NCBI GenBank assembly: GCA_947683425.1
Contig: CANTUQ010000017.1
Span: 310,001 to 374,000 of the forward strand
Source: Excoecaria cochinchinensis
Taxonomy: Eukaryota > Streptophyta > Magnoliopsida > Malpighiales > Euphorbiaceae
DNA: 64,000 nucleotides
Reading direction: 5' to 3'
Positions 44,786-56,027 of this stretch are shown here, piece by piece; position 1 is the first letter of the stretch, and each line of letters opens with the position of its first letter. The translations under genes and the position numbers were made by a program. A model generated the notes under the pieces. It searched no databases and was not told the DNA's origin. It worked only from the letters and a program-made list of their open reading frames with translations.

Positions 44786-47700
44786 ATACAAAGGTTTATA
44801 AGGAGCCATCTTGATACTGGTCTGATAACTGTTATTGTAGGCGAATTCTGCTAAAGGCAAGTACCGTTCCCAACGGTTACCAAACTCGAGTATACAACAT
44901 CTCAACATATCTTTCAGAATCTGAATCACACGCTCAGATTGTCCATCAGTCTAAGGGTGGAAAGCTGTGTTGAAATGGAATTGAGTTCTCAAAGCTTCCT
45001 GAAGCCTCTTCCAAAATTGAGAACTAAATCTTGGATCACGATCTGAAATGATAGAGGAAGGAACTCCATGCAGTCTTACAATCTCGCTAATGTATAACTC
45101 TGCCAGTTTGGATAACGAATAATCCATTCTGATAGGCAGGAAATGAGCTGATTTAGTGAGTCAGTCAACAATTACCCAAACTGCATCATGTTTCTTTCTC
45201 GAGAGAGGGAATCCTGACACAAAATCCATAGTCACCCTATCCCATTTTCATTCAGGAATAATAATAGGCTGAAGCAAACCTGAAGGAACTTGATGTTCTG
45301 CCTTGACTTGCTGACAAATTAGACACTTACCCATAAATTCTGTCACATCACGTTTCATGCCTGGCCACCAATAGAGCATTTTCAAATCCTGATACATCTT
45401 GTTACAACCAGGATGCATAGTAAAGCTGCTATGATGAGCTTCTGACAGAATATCCTTTCTCAGATCAGCTTGATCAGGAACGCACAATCTCTGTTTATAA
45501 TATAGCTCACCATCTGAACCTAATGAATAATCACTTACATGGCCATCTTTCACCTAAGACATAATGGTAGACAATCGATCATCCTACTTCAGAGCATTTT
45601 TCACTTGCTGGAGAAAATCTGGCTTAACTTGCATTTCTGCAATCAAAGCTCCATCATCTGATGAGTCCAGACTAACATTTATAGCCCGTAGAGAAGCCAT
45701 GAACTTCCTACTGAGAGCATCAGCTACAATGTTAGCTTTACCAGGATGATAGTCGATGAAGCACTCATAGTCTTTGATCAATTCAAGCCAACGTCTCTGC
45801 CTCAAGTTAAGCTCCTTCTGAGTAAGCAAATAGTTCAGACTCTTGTGATCAGTGTAGATGTAGCATCTCTTACCATAGAGATAATATCTCCAAATCTTCA
45901 ATGCAAATACAATTATTGCGAACTCAAGATCATGAGTAGGGTAATTTTTCTCATGAGTCTTAAGCTGTCGGGAGGTATAAGAAATCACCTTGCCTTCTTG
46001 CATCAATACACAACCCAAACCTTTTCTGGAAGCATCACTGAAGACTACAAAGTCCTTATCAGATTCAGGTTGCACTAACACTGGAGCTTCAGTCAGCATA
46101 TATTTAAGCTTCTCAAAGCTCTCCTGACATTTATCTGACCATTCAAACTTAACATTCTTTTGTAATAACTTGGTTAAAGGAGCTGCAATCAAAGAGAAAC
46201 CTTTCACGAACCTTCTGTAATAACTGACCAAACCAAGAAAACTCCTGACCTCGGTAACACTCCTGGGTGTCTTCCACTGAAGGATTGCTTCAATCTTTTT
46301 AGGATCAACTTTAATACCATCATTTGATACTATGTGACCCAAAAATGATACCTCATCTAGCCAGAATTCACATTTACTGAACTTGGCATAAAGCTGCTTA
46401 TCTCTTAGAGTTTGCAAAACAATCCTCAAATGCTCATCATGCTCCTCTGGAGTCTTCAAATAAACCAAAATATCATCGATAAAAACAACCACAAACTGGT
46501 CCAAGTAAAGGTGGAAAACCCTATTCATCAGATCCATAAAAGCTGCAGGAGCATTTATCAATCCAAAAGGCATGACCATGAACTCATAATGACCATATCT
46601 GGTGCGGAAAGCTGTCTTAGGCACATCTGACTCTTTAATCTTTAGCTGATGGTAGCCCGATCTTAAGTCAATCTTGGAAAACACGCCCGCACCTTTCAAC
46701 TAATCAAACAAATCATCAATTCGAGGCAGTGGATACTTGTTCTTGATGGTGACTTTATTCAGCTGTCTATAATTAATACATAACCGAAGTGATACATCTT
46801 TCTTTTTCACAAAGAGGACTAGTGCTCCCCAAGGTGAAACACTCGATCTAATGAAGCCTTTATCAAATAATTCTTGCAACTGAATCTTCAATTCTCTGAG
46901 TTCTGAAGGCACCATTCTGTAAGAAGCAATAGAGATAGGTGCAGTACCAGGTACTAAGTCAATAGTAAACTCTAACTCTCTATCAGGTGGCAGACCTAGA
47001 AGTTCTTCAGGAAAAACATCCTGAAACTCCCGAACAGTGGGCACATCTGAAGCCTTAAGTTCATCCTTTTTAGTCTCCATTGCATAGCACAAGTAGGCTA
47101 CACACCCTTTTCTGATAAGTCTCTTAGCTGCAGTAGCTGAAATCACACCAGAAAGAAAATCTGATCTCTCACCCATAATGACAATCTCTTGATTGTCTGC
47201 AGTTCTTAAAGTTACTCTCTTCCTCTTACAGTCAACAGTGGCCTGGTGAGTGGATAACCAGTCCATACCCAAAATCATGTCAAACTCTCGGAATGGAAGG
47301 TCAATCAAATTAGCAGAAAACACAAAACTCTGAGCACTAGTCGGACAATCTCGATATACTTTATTCACCACTACACTATACCCCAAAGGATTACTCACTA
47401 AAATATCCTGGTCTAACTGACTGTCATGCAACCCTTTATCCTGAGCAATAGCAGTACTAATATAGGAATGTGTAAAACTAGGATCAATCAAATCATAAAC
47501 TGAATGAGAGAGCAGTGAGAATTTACCAACAATGAAATTTGGAGCATCATCCTGTTCATGGGCTCTAACAGCATAATGACGTCCAGTGGTACGACCCTGA
47601 GGTGGCTGTACTGAAGGGCCTGAAACAGCCTATGGAGGAGCTGCTCCCCTACCACGTCCTCTTCGAGGGACCAACCCTCCACCCAAAGCTGGTGATGCTG
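44786..47700 (-). pseudogene. Nested chromovirus protease, RT, RNase H, integrase N-part
   Basis: Protease lies about 47490-47180 (MIDPSFTHSYIS, ILGMDWLSTH), RT about 46960-46380 (MPFGLINAPAAFMDLMNRVF, VVFIDDILVY), RNase H about 46060-45690 (VFSDASRKGLG, IYTDHKSLNYLL) and integrase from about 45550 (HHSSFTMHPGCNKMY, CLICQQVKAEHQ) to the solo-LTR insertion at 44785. Stops stand near 46700, 45555, 45248 and further on. The 371-codon RT-RNase H stretch (45584-46699) is intact. The host reading frame continues exactly across the CTACC duplication. Confidence 0.92.
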
Positions 47701-47710
47701 CAGTGGACGG

Positions 47711-48774
47711 CTAGGCCTCGGGACAATCTCTAATCTGGTGTTCCCGGGACCCACATCTAAAACAAGCCCTGTTCAAAAATCTGCACTCGCCCGGATGAAA
47801 CTTCTTACAATGAGGGCACTATGGAAATGAATCTCATACTCTACTCCTGGGTGCACTGGCTACTGATGTGACTGGGACACTGCTGCCGACTGGGTTCCTC
47901 CAAATAGTAACAGGTGCTGCTGATGCACGGCTCTGTGAATGAGGAGGCCCTCTAAACTTCTTACTCTGTCCAGCTACACCAGAAAACTGACCCGATTTCC
48001 TCTTTTGTTTGAAACAGGACTATCAGCCTCTTCTGACATAATCATCTCTGCTCTGAGAGCTGCTTCAACCAAGAACCTCATATCTATATACCTGTAAGAA
48101 CCTAAAGCCAATCTGATGTTATTATGCAGACCTCTTTCAAATCTGTGGCATAACTTCTGCCTAGTCATGGACTCATCATCCAGATAAGTATTGAGCCGCT
48201 CAAACTCTCTCTCGTACTCTGCAACTGACTTACTTCCCTGTCTGAGCCTCCAGAATGCATCTTGCATGGCAGATTTATACTCAAAACTGACATATTTCTT
48301 CTCAAACTGAGTTTGGAAAAACCCCGAATTAACCTGATTCGCTGGAGTGTGTTTACGGACTGAACTCCACCACGTATAAGCTGGACCCTAAAGCAAGGCT
48401 ACTGCTCCCTGTAGCATCTTATCTGGTTGACTCTGAGTGGTCTCAAACATCCTCTTTAACTTAAACAACCACTCCTTCGCCTGAACTGGAGTCAAAGAAT
48501 CGCGACCATAAAAATCCTCCGCTCCTAATCTCTTAATCTGTTCCAAAATAGGCCTTCACCTAGGTGGAGCTAACTGCTGTTCAGGACCCCGAGACTACTG
48601 TTGATATTGCATAAACTGATAGAAATTCGCCATCATGTTCATAAACTCAGGCTGCTGCTGAGGAGGAGGAACAATCGATGGAGTAGCCTGATGACGAGGC
48701 GACCTCGAGCGACTAATACTAACTGATGCGGCACTCTCCACATCACTATCACGACGACCTTCATCTGAAGCCAT
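47711..48774 (-). pseudogene. Nested chromovirus gag
   Basis: Starts at the ATG at 48774 (MASDEGRRDSD) after the primer-binding site. Core gag motifs are SVAEYEREFERLN and MTRQKLCHRFERGL (about 48267-47974). A CCHC zinc knuckle, CFRCGSREHQIRDC, lies near 47725-47770. Stops at about 48597, 48555 and 48390 and further ones break it. Confidence 0.87.
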
Positions 48775-48907
48775 ACTCGCGTTCTAACACAAGAAGTAAG
48801 CATACATTAACCTCACATAACTATACTGTTCAAAAATTAGTTGGCATGTACATGTACTTATACTAATCCCATTGACCCACTCCGATCTTAGAACCACCTA
48901 AACCAGA

Positions 48908-48919
48908 GCTCTGATACCA
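48908..48919 (-). other. Primer-binding site, initiator tRNA-Met type
   Basis: The minus strand reads TGGTATCAGAGC six bases past the 5' LTR, the classical plant PBS complementary to the 3' end of initiator tRNA-Met. Confidence 0.9.
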
Positions 48920-48924
48920 ATACT

Positions 48925-51900
48925 TGTAGTGCCCTATACACGTATGTGATACGGATATCCGCATTGAACTAACATACACTCTAATACTTTAATATCCGAT
49001 TAAATAACTGTTCATTTTAATTCGGTTGACCTAATTAAACTATTCAGGTTATTAAATAGACAATTAATTAAAACTGATAATTTTTTTGAATAGTACCGTA
49101 TACATGAATAGTACCGTATACATGAATAGTACCGTATGGCAAAGACAATTTAATTAAGTCTATTAATACTTATTAATTAATCATCAAACTTAATATTTCT
49201 ACCTTAATTCACTATTAATTATGCCGATTGACCTATAACTGTCTAAGTTACTATTCATTTGGCCAATTTTCCTTTAACTTGAAAATCTAGATTTTACTTT
49301 ACCAATAGTATTAACTTAATTTCTACTAATTATTAGGCATGCCCAAACAAATATAAACTAGTGAAGTTTTAGCAATCTATTACAGACCAAAACTCAAAAC
49401 AATACTATAAGTCATATACATGCTAAACTTCTTAACATACTTAAATATTCCAAATAAATTCTTCCTTACAACTTTCAAAGGGTTAGGTATGCACTGCTCC
49501 CAAAATCTTACGGAATACCTACATGCAGTCAAATAAAACTACGTGCTGAGCATTAAATATGCTCAGTGGTGATTGCAATTCCATAAATTTTCACTTAATT
49601 TAATTTTTCATGCATAATAATATTCACAATAATAACATTTAATATTCATAATTAAACACATTACATTTGATTACTAATTATTCATGCAATATTATATTTA
49701 ATTATTCTTAAATTTCATGATCAGGGCAATTACACAATTAATCACATAAATAATCTTAATTACCATTTTATTCTTAACTTATGGTAATATTTTACTTATA
49801 TCCTTAAACTTTTTCAAAATGACAAAAATGCCATTAGTTCATTTTAATTTCAGTTATATTGCCATTATGCCATTAGTTCATTCTAATTTCAATAATATTA
49901 TAATTATGCCACTAATTTATTTTTAATTCAACAATATTACTATTTTATCATTAATTTACATGCCAAATTATGGTTTTACCCTCCAATTACCATTTTCATG
50001 CCAATTTATATTTTTTACCCCTAAAAAGTGGCCAATTTTCATATTTAACCATTTATTTACATTTTTACCCTTATTAACCATCCTTAACACACATATGCAC
50101 AAAATTATAATTTTTCCCTCAAACCTTTTATTTAATAATATTTATGCCATTTTTCGACATAAATATTATTTTAATCATACTTTAACCATTTTAATCTTAT
50201 TTTTACCATTATGCCCCTGTAACACACTAGCAGACTCTATATACAGGATAAACGAGACGTGAATTTTGAAACTTCACAGAAATATCAGAGGAGTCCTGTG
50301 AGACCACCACTATTTTAAATACAGTACAGTACAATGAAATATTCAGATACAGTGAAATAGGACCATCATTGGCCTATTTAAAAAGTGAGACGCCATGCTC
50401 ACATCCGCGGTCTTATGTCCCTATGACATGCGAACATATCCTGAACTAGACTTGACTACCAGATCACTACATAGGACAATATTATTTTATTTTTCACATT
50501 ATTAATATGATATACTTATTTTTCATGGTAGATCATCATAATATCTTATTCTTTTTCATACCATTTCATCATTTCACATGTGATTATCATCATTACATCA
50601 TCACGTGTTATGTAAACTTAGTATTTCATCATGGTACACATGTATACATACATACATGTATACGACCCACATACCAATTTATTTATATTATTTTTTTTTA
50701 TCAATTTTATCATTTATTTAGGCCAATTTCATGATGTATAACATCACCATACCATCAATTTCCATGAAAGCACATAACAATCACGACTTTACACATGATA
50801 TACATTCGGCCATACATACATCACATACCTCATGATGTTTTCACATGCTCTAACACATACCATTCATTAATTCACATGCCAAATGCCATAGATCCATCAT
50901 AATTATACATAAAACATCATGAAAACACATGAAAATCACATGAATTACATTCGACAAAAGAAGGAACTTTTCACACAAAATCTATTTCTTCAATTTAATC
51001 TTCCATACCATTATTTTTAACATCGCTAAGCATGAATATCATGTTAATTTCAATTAATCATGTATAAATCACATACTTTATTCACAAATATAATATAAAT
51101 CCATATTTTTACCATGGAATTAAATGGAATTTGCAATCACAAACCTTAGATCCTTGAAATATACTTCTCAATTTTCCTTTTCCTTGCCTTAGCTTGATTG
51201 GAGGTTCCCTCACCTATTGGACATAATTATGTCCAAACACAAAAATTATGATTTACTCAAAACCAAGTTTCCTTTCATCAAATAAACTTAATAAACATAT
51301 AATTCACATCCTAATATACCTTTAGGAACCTTAAAACCAAATTTAAAACTCTTAAATCTCTTACCTAAATTTTACACCCAAACTTCAAGTCTAGATTTCA
51401 CCCACTTATACTCCTCCAAACGAAATTCTAAGACCACCAATGGATTCTAGATGAGCTGAATTATGTTAGAGAGGTTTGATTTTGAGGTGAGATGAAGGAA
51501 AAATTGAAGTAAAATGGGGGAGAATAGAGGGAGAAGAATTCGGCCAAAGAGAGAGGAAGAGGTAGGCTGAAATAAAATGAAATCCAAGGGATTTCCAAAT
51601 TTTTGGGTGCTTTGATATGGGTCCAATTGGACCCAACCAGGTGCAACCAAAGTGGTTGAGCTGACTTGGTCCGATTTTTAGTTTTCGGTTCATTTTTCAC
51701 TGTTTTTGTGAAATTAAATGTTCCTAAATTAATTTTCACTCTCAACCATTTGCATCATTCTTAGAATATTAAAATTTGTCTCCTTGCAAAATTTCAGCTC
51801 AATCAGAGTCCGTTTGGGGCCTGGTTCACTTAAATCGGTCTAATTCGGTTCAATCCGATTTTGCCTTAAAATACAATTCTAATGCTGTCAAATATTTCTA

Positions 51901-52589
51901 AAAATTATTCTAAGCCTTTTATCCTCTTACAGTAAACCATTTTATGCACTCTAAATATTTATAAAAATTCAGTCAAAGTTCAGTCAAACCTTGGTTCAAT
52001 CGAACGGAACCAGAGAAAGTTCTGACTGACTTTCGGAAGCCTATTTGACCTCATTTTTACACTAGATTACACCATTATACTCCACTTAACATCATCTTTT
52101 TGATGGTGAAATAAAATATTTTTGGATACTACCCTAGAGTCACTATTTTGTAGGCCCCACAGTTACTATTCACGGGACCCACAGTCGCTATTCACAGGCC
52201 AGTCAAAGATGCTGTCACTATTCATGAGACTCACAGTTATTATTAATCAAAATGACATTGCTGATATCACCATGATATCATTGATGATGTCACCACTCAT
52301 GGTCCCACTTTTACTTTTCAGTGGTTCCCACTTTTACTTTTTAGTGGGTCCCACCTGGGCCTACTTTTTACTATTCACCGAAATAAATACTTTTATTTAC
52401 TGTTTTGATATTTTGGACTCATTTGACCTCTGATTGATTTGAAATTTGCGCCTACAGACTCGTATTGAGGAGTTCTATCCAATGGTGCAATAAAATATTT
52501 TTCGATTCCAGAAAGTACTATTCACCCTAAAAGTACTATTCACTCTTAAAAATACTATTTACGACTAACCCGGTATTGGGGCTGTTACA
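48925..52589 (-). repeat. 5' LTR of the nested chromovirus (3665 bp)
   Basis: Plus strand starts TGTAGTGCCC and ends GGCTGTTACA. Aligned along its length with 37570-41248 with many substitutions and small indels. The position of the TATA box in the 3' LTR reads CATATCAAAG here (minus strand, 51609-51621). Confidence 0.93.
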
Positions 52590-52980
52590 GTGGTGGTGTT
52601 TGTGCGGGGGATTGAGTAGTTATAGGTATCTGAACTATGGGTGGTGCTAGAGGGATGGGTGTAGGTGTTGCAGGTGATGCCTAAGCCACCATAGCTGACA
52701 GGAGCTTTTGAGCTGTTTGAGGGGTTAGACCTGGGATTGCTGGGATGGTGATGGATTGTGGTGTTATGGGTGTATGGATTTGTGTTTGGGGGAATAGTTG
52801 TCGTGCTGGTAATGGGGAAATTTGCTCTGATTGAGCTGACTGCAAGTGATGGAGGGTCTGGCCAATAAGATTAACCGAAGGTTGGGCAGCAGTATTGGGC
52901 TGGTTTGTTGATGGGGCAGCGGAGATAGGCAAGTTGGGAAAAAGATCCATTGTTGACTGAAAATCTTTAGAGTGTTCCAT
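52590..52980 (-). pseudogene. Outer element gag, 5' part
   Basis: Begins at ATG 52980 (MEHSKDFQSTMDLF), 16 bases after the 5' LTR. Pro/Gln/Thr-rich and low-complexity, as gag N-termini often are. A TAG stands at 52681-52683; coding resumes beyond it up to the chromovirus insertion and continues at 37569. Confidence 0.75.
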
Positions 52981-52995
52981 GCTCACAGCACTAAA
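52977..52995 (-). other. Primer-binding site region of the outer element
   Basis: The minus strand reads TTTAGTGCTGTGAGCATGG directly after the 5' LTR and resembles the TTTGGTGCTTTCGTTGAG site of the other Tat element. The priming tRNA was not determined. Confidence 0.55.
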
Positions 52996-53564
52996 TGATG
53001 ACAATGGGATTTCTCGTAGTGTCCTCTTGAATAGATCACCTGAAAAACTCAAGAAAAACTAACGGGGTTCCGACGATGGAAGCTCCGACGATCAAGTCAG
53101 TAATTGATTAAAGTTTATTTTCGGTGGAAGAAATCCAGAGAGAGCAACATACCTGTTGCTTTCCTTTATATAGGGCTCTTTCTCTAAACAGGATAAGAAA
53201 GAGGATCATAATTAGAAAGAATTTGCTCTGACTCCTTGATTGCTGTTTGATTCAATATTTACAAAGATTTGTTGAGTGATTTCCGATAACTTCCGTTATT
53301 ATGAGATCAGGATCCGCTGAATATCTGGAAGATATTTGTGAATGATGTCTATCCATATGTTGATTCCGAGCTTTTTAGGTAACCGAGCTACTGATATGGT
53401 GGATATCCTAGAGAGCCCGGTTACCACACTCTTGAGTTGGAAGTCCGGTTATCCATGGATATCCAAAAGAGCCTGTTACTGAACTCTTGGATTGGGAGTC
53501 TGGTTATCCATGGATATCCGAAAGAGCCTGTTAACGAGCTCTTGGATTGGGAGTCCGGTTATCA
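52996..53564 (-). repeat. 5' LTR of the outer Tat-lineage element (569 bp)
   Basis: Plus strand TGATGACAATG to CCGGTTATCA, colinear with 30933-31504, including the three imperfect CCGAAAGAGCCTGTT units. Confidence 0.91.
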
Positions 53565-53569
53565 ATATT

Positions 53570-56027
53570 TAATTATTTATATTCATTTAACTTTTATTTA
53601 CTTTAAAATATATTTCAATTTCAATTTAGTTTTTTTAAAGACATTTTAGTTAATTTTCAATATGTCTATATTTAGTATGTCTTGTTATTTTTTGATTTAT
53701 CAATTTTTTATTAATGAAAATCAGAATGTATTCGAAAAGTTATATAACATTAATATATTAACTAAAATTTTTAATAATTTTTAAAAATAATTTAAAATTT
53801 TAATATATGTGAAAATAATGTATGCCAAGTTAAAAAATAAAGAAAAATAGTTGTTAACATTGAATGGATTTATTTTAATAATTTTGTATTTTTTTAAGTA
53901 TTTTTGTTGCACTTTTTTTTTTTCATTATCCTAATTATTTTGAAGTTTTGAAGTTTTTTTTAATTGGCGATTAGTAAGTGTAATCATTCATCTAATTAGG
54001 GGTAATCATGGACTAGTTAACTCATTTACTTATTAAGTTTTAATTCTTAAAAACAAAATTGCTTATGCCCGCCAAATATTGTTATTGTAACAACAATGAT
54101 GTTATATTATAGTGACAAAATATTTATTTTTAAATACCTTGAATATTTTAATTTTATTTATGCATCTTATAATTGTAGTGGTTAACTGAAAAAATATTGA
54201 TTAACTAGTCCGAAAAATTAAAATCAATGAACTGGTTAATCGATTGTAACATATTGATTAATGATTAGTGTTTTAGAAAAATCGATATTAATGGATTATT
54301 TTTAGGCTTATAGATCGGTTAACCGATTCATAATCACTTCTAATTAATATATATGCATATATATATATATATATATATAATAAACAGTGGGAAAAATTTA
54401 AAATATATTAAAAAATAAAAATTTTAAAGGGATTAAATGGTAAAAATAAGAAGTTAGATGGATTAATTTAAAAAATAATCTAAAAATAACAAAAATTTAA
54501 AGAGGTTTGCTTAAATATGCAGCGAAAATAGATGCGGCGGTGCGCAGCAATGCGCACAGTTCAATAGCAAGTGATTGTAGATAATGTTTTACTGAAACTT
54601 TATATCTTAATATAAAACCAATTAGAAAATGATTTCTGAGCAGTGAACTAAAAAATGGTTAAGTGTGAAAGCTTGAAAAGATTCCAATTACTAGAATAAC
54701 CCTTATTTGGTAAGCAATATCAACAATCAATGCAATTTTTTTTAATCAATTCACTATTTGAGAAGTTTAGTTTGAAGTCGTTTTATGGAATTGATATTTT
54801 GAATTTATACTTGATAAGAAGACTAAGTTGGTGCTTTGTTATTTTTGCATATAAAACAAATGGAGTCTAGTTGGTAACCAACTGGGATGAAAAAGAAAAT
54901 GGTAAAAGTGTTGAGATTTAATACGGGTTCATATATCATATGTAATGGAGGAAAGTAAAAAATTTTAATTAAAGGGATAATCTTGCCATTTAAAACCATA
55001 TAAACTAAATTTATAGTATAGAAAAATACATTTATAGATTATATAGCTTTTGATCAGTTGAATTACACCGTACCGAATTGTAGCAAACCATGGTATCCAA
55101 ACTTGAATACCTCCAGAGATAGACAAACCAAAAAGAGGGATCAAGAATTGAGTAAGGCTAACACAGAACTCGAAAAAGGTTACTAGTGCAGATTTCGGCT
55201 ACACAAAGGGGATGGGAGAAAAGTGTGTGGTCTTCTAATACACTTATGTTTCTTCTTAACCTAATTTGTTTATAATTAGGTATTTATATGGCACATATAC
55301 ATATAAAATCTAATCATAATAGGCTTAGGTAAAGCCTTTATGGGTTGCAGTAATTGACCAAAATATGTGGACCTATAATCCACTCAAATAGACCTAAACT
55401 TAGCTCTATGTGCAGGGAAGGCTTGAAGACCCTTCCATGTATAACTAAGTTTTCTCTTATGGGTTTAGCTAACTTGGCCCAATTAGATTTATAATGGCCC
55501 TAATAACATTTATAATTCATTATAATTATTATTCAACTAATTTGGATATGCCTTATAGCCCATAAGTCCATTCATCATCTATGCGCATAAAGCATAGAGA
55601 AAATCTATTCGCATCCATTTGGACTTTTAAGCCAAAATTCATTTCTCTCTATGTAATCAATCATCACTATGATTATTAACATATAGTAGATATTTTATTT
55701 TACCATAATAACCACACTTTATTATATGTGTAACCTTTTGGGTTTTTGTGCAGCTTGGTAGTGCAAAATGCAACTGTAAATACTAGTACAATTAAGATTG
55801 CATAATTCAAACTCATTTGAATATTCTATCAATCACACATTGATATTACCATGCATTCATGCACAAATCATCAAAGGTTTACAGCCGAACATGATAACCA
55901 CCCAAGGGTATAGAAAAGTCAAGTCGTTTGACTTTAACCCTTCCATATATAGTTATGTGCAATTACTCTTTTCACAATTCTTATATCTCATTTAAGTTCA
56001 AAGTATGGATGAATATCAAACTCTTCT
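53570..56027. other. AT-rich intergenic sequence
   Basis: No gene recognised. It includes the second copy of a dispersed repeat, a TA tract (about 54351-54379) and a patch GCGGCGGTGCGCAGC near 54533. The 54900-56000 part has the composition of old retroelement sequence, but I could not define ends. Confidence 0.45.
54211..54342. repeat. Dispersed AATCGATT-rich repeat, copy 2
   Basis: Diverged copy of 30712-30865, same orientation; contains GGTTAATCGATTGTAAC and GGTTAACCGATTCATAATC. Confidence 0.55.

Larger units (their letters stand above)
37570..52589 (-). mobile_element. Ty3/gypsy chromovirus, 15 kb, nested in the outer element's gag
   Basis: LTRs at 37570-41248 (3') and 48925-52589 (5') with a perfect GTGGT target duplication (37565-37569 and 52590-52594). 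It has an initiator-Met-type primer-binding site, gag, protease, RT, RNase H, integrase and a chromodomain on the minus strand. Its integrase is split by a solo LTR at 41887-44780. The LTRs of about 3.7 kb differ at many positions, so it is not recent. Confidence 0.95.
30933..53564 (-). mobile_element. Degenerate Tat-lineage Ty3/gypsy element, split by a nested chromovirus
   Basis: LTRs at 30933-31504 (3' LTR) and 52996-53564 (5' LTR) with a perfect 5-bp target duplication ATATT (30928-30932 and 53565-53569). Gag and pol read on the minus strand; the extra gene reads on the plus strand between pol and the 3' LTR, as in the element at 9939-20164. Without the 15-kb insertion the element is about 7.6 kb. 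It is old: LTRs differ at many sites, pol has many breaks, and the protease part of gag-pol and the integrase C-terminus are missing. Confidence 0.92.

Noticed and set aside
44399..44854. 151-codon plus-strand ORF and the similar one at 61827-62111
   Set aside because: They lie in the U5 end of the Ogre-like LTR. The similarity between the two is LTR homology; there is no sign of codon selection and the first runs over the LTR end into the interrupted integrase.
48908..48919. tRNA gene fragment (initiator Met match)
   Set aside because: The 12-base match is the primer-binding site next to the 5' LTR; no cloverleaf surrounds it. No tRNA or rRNA gene was seen elsewhere.
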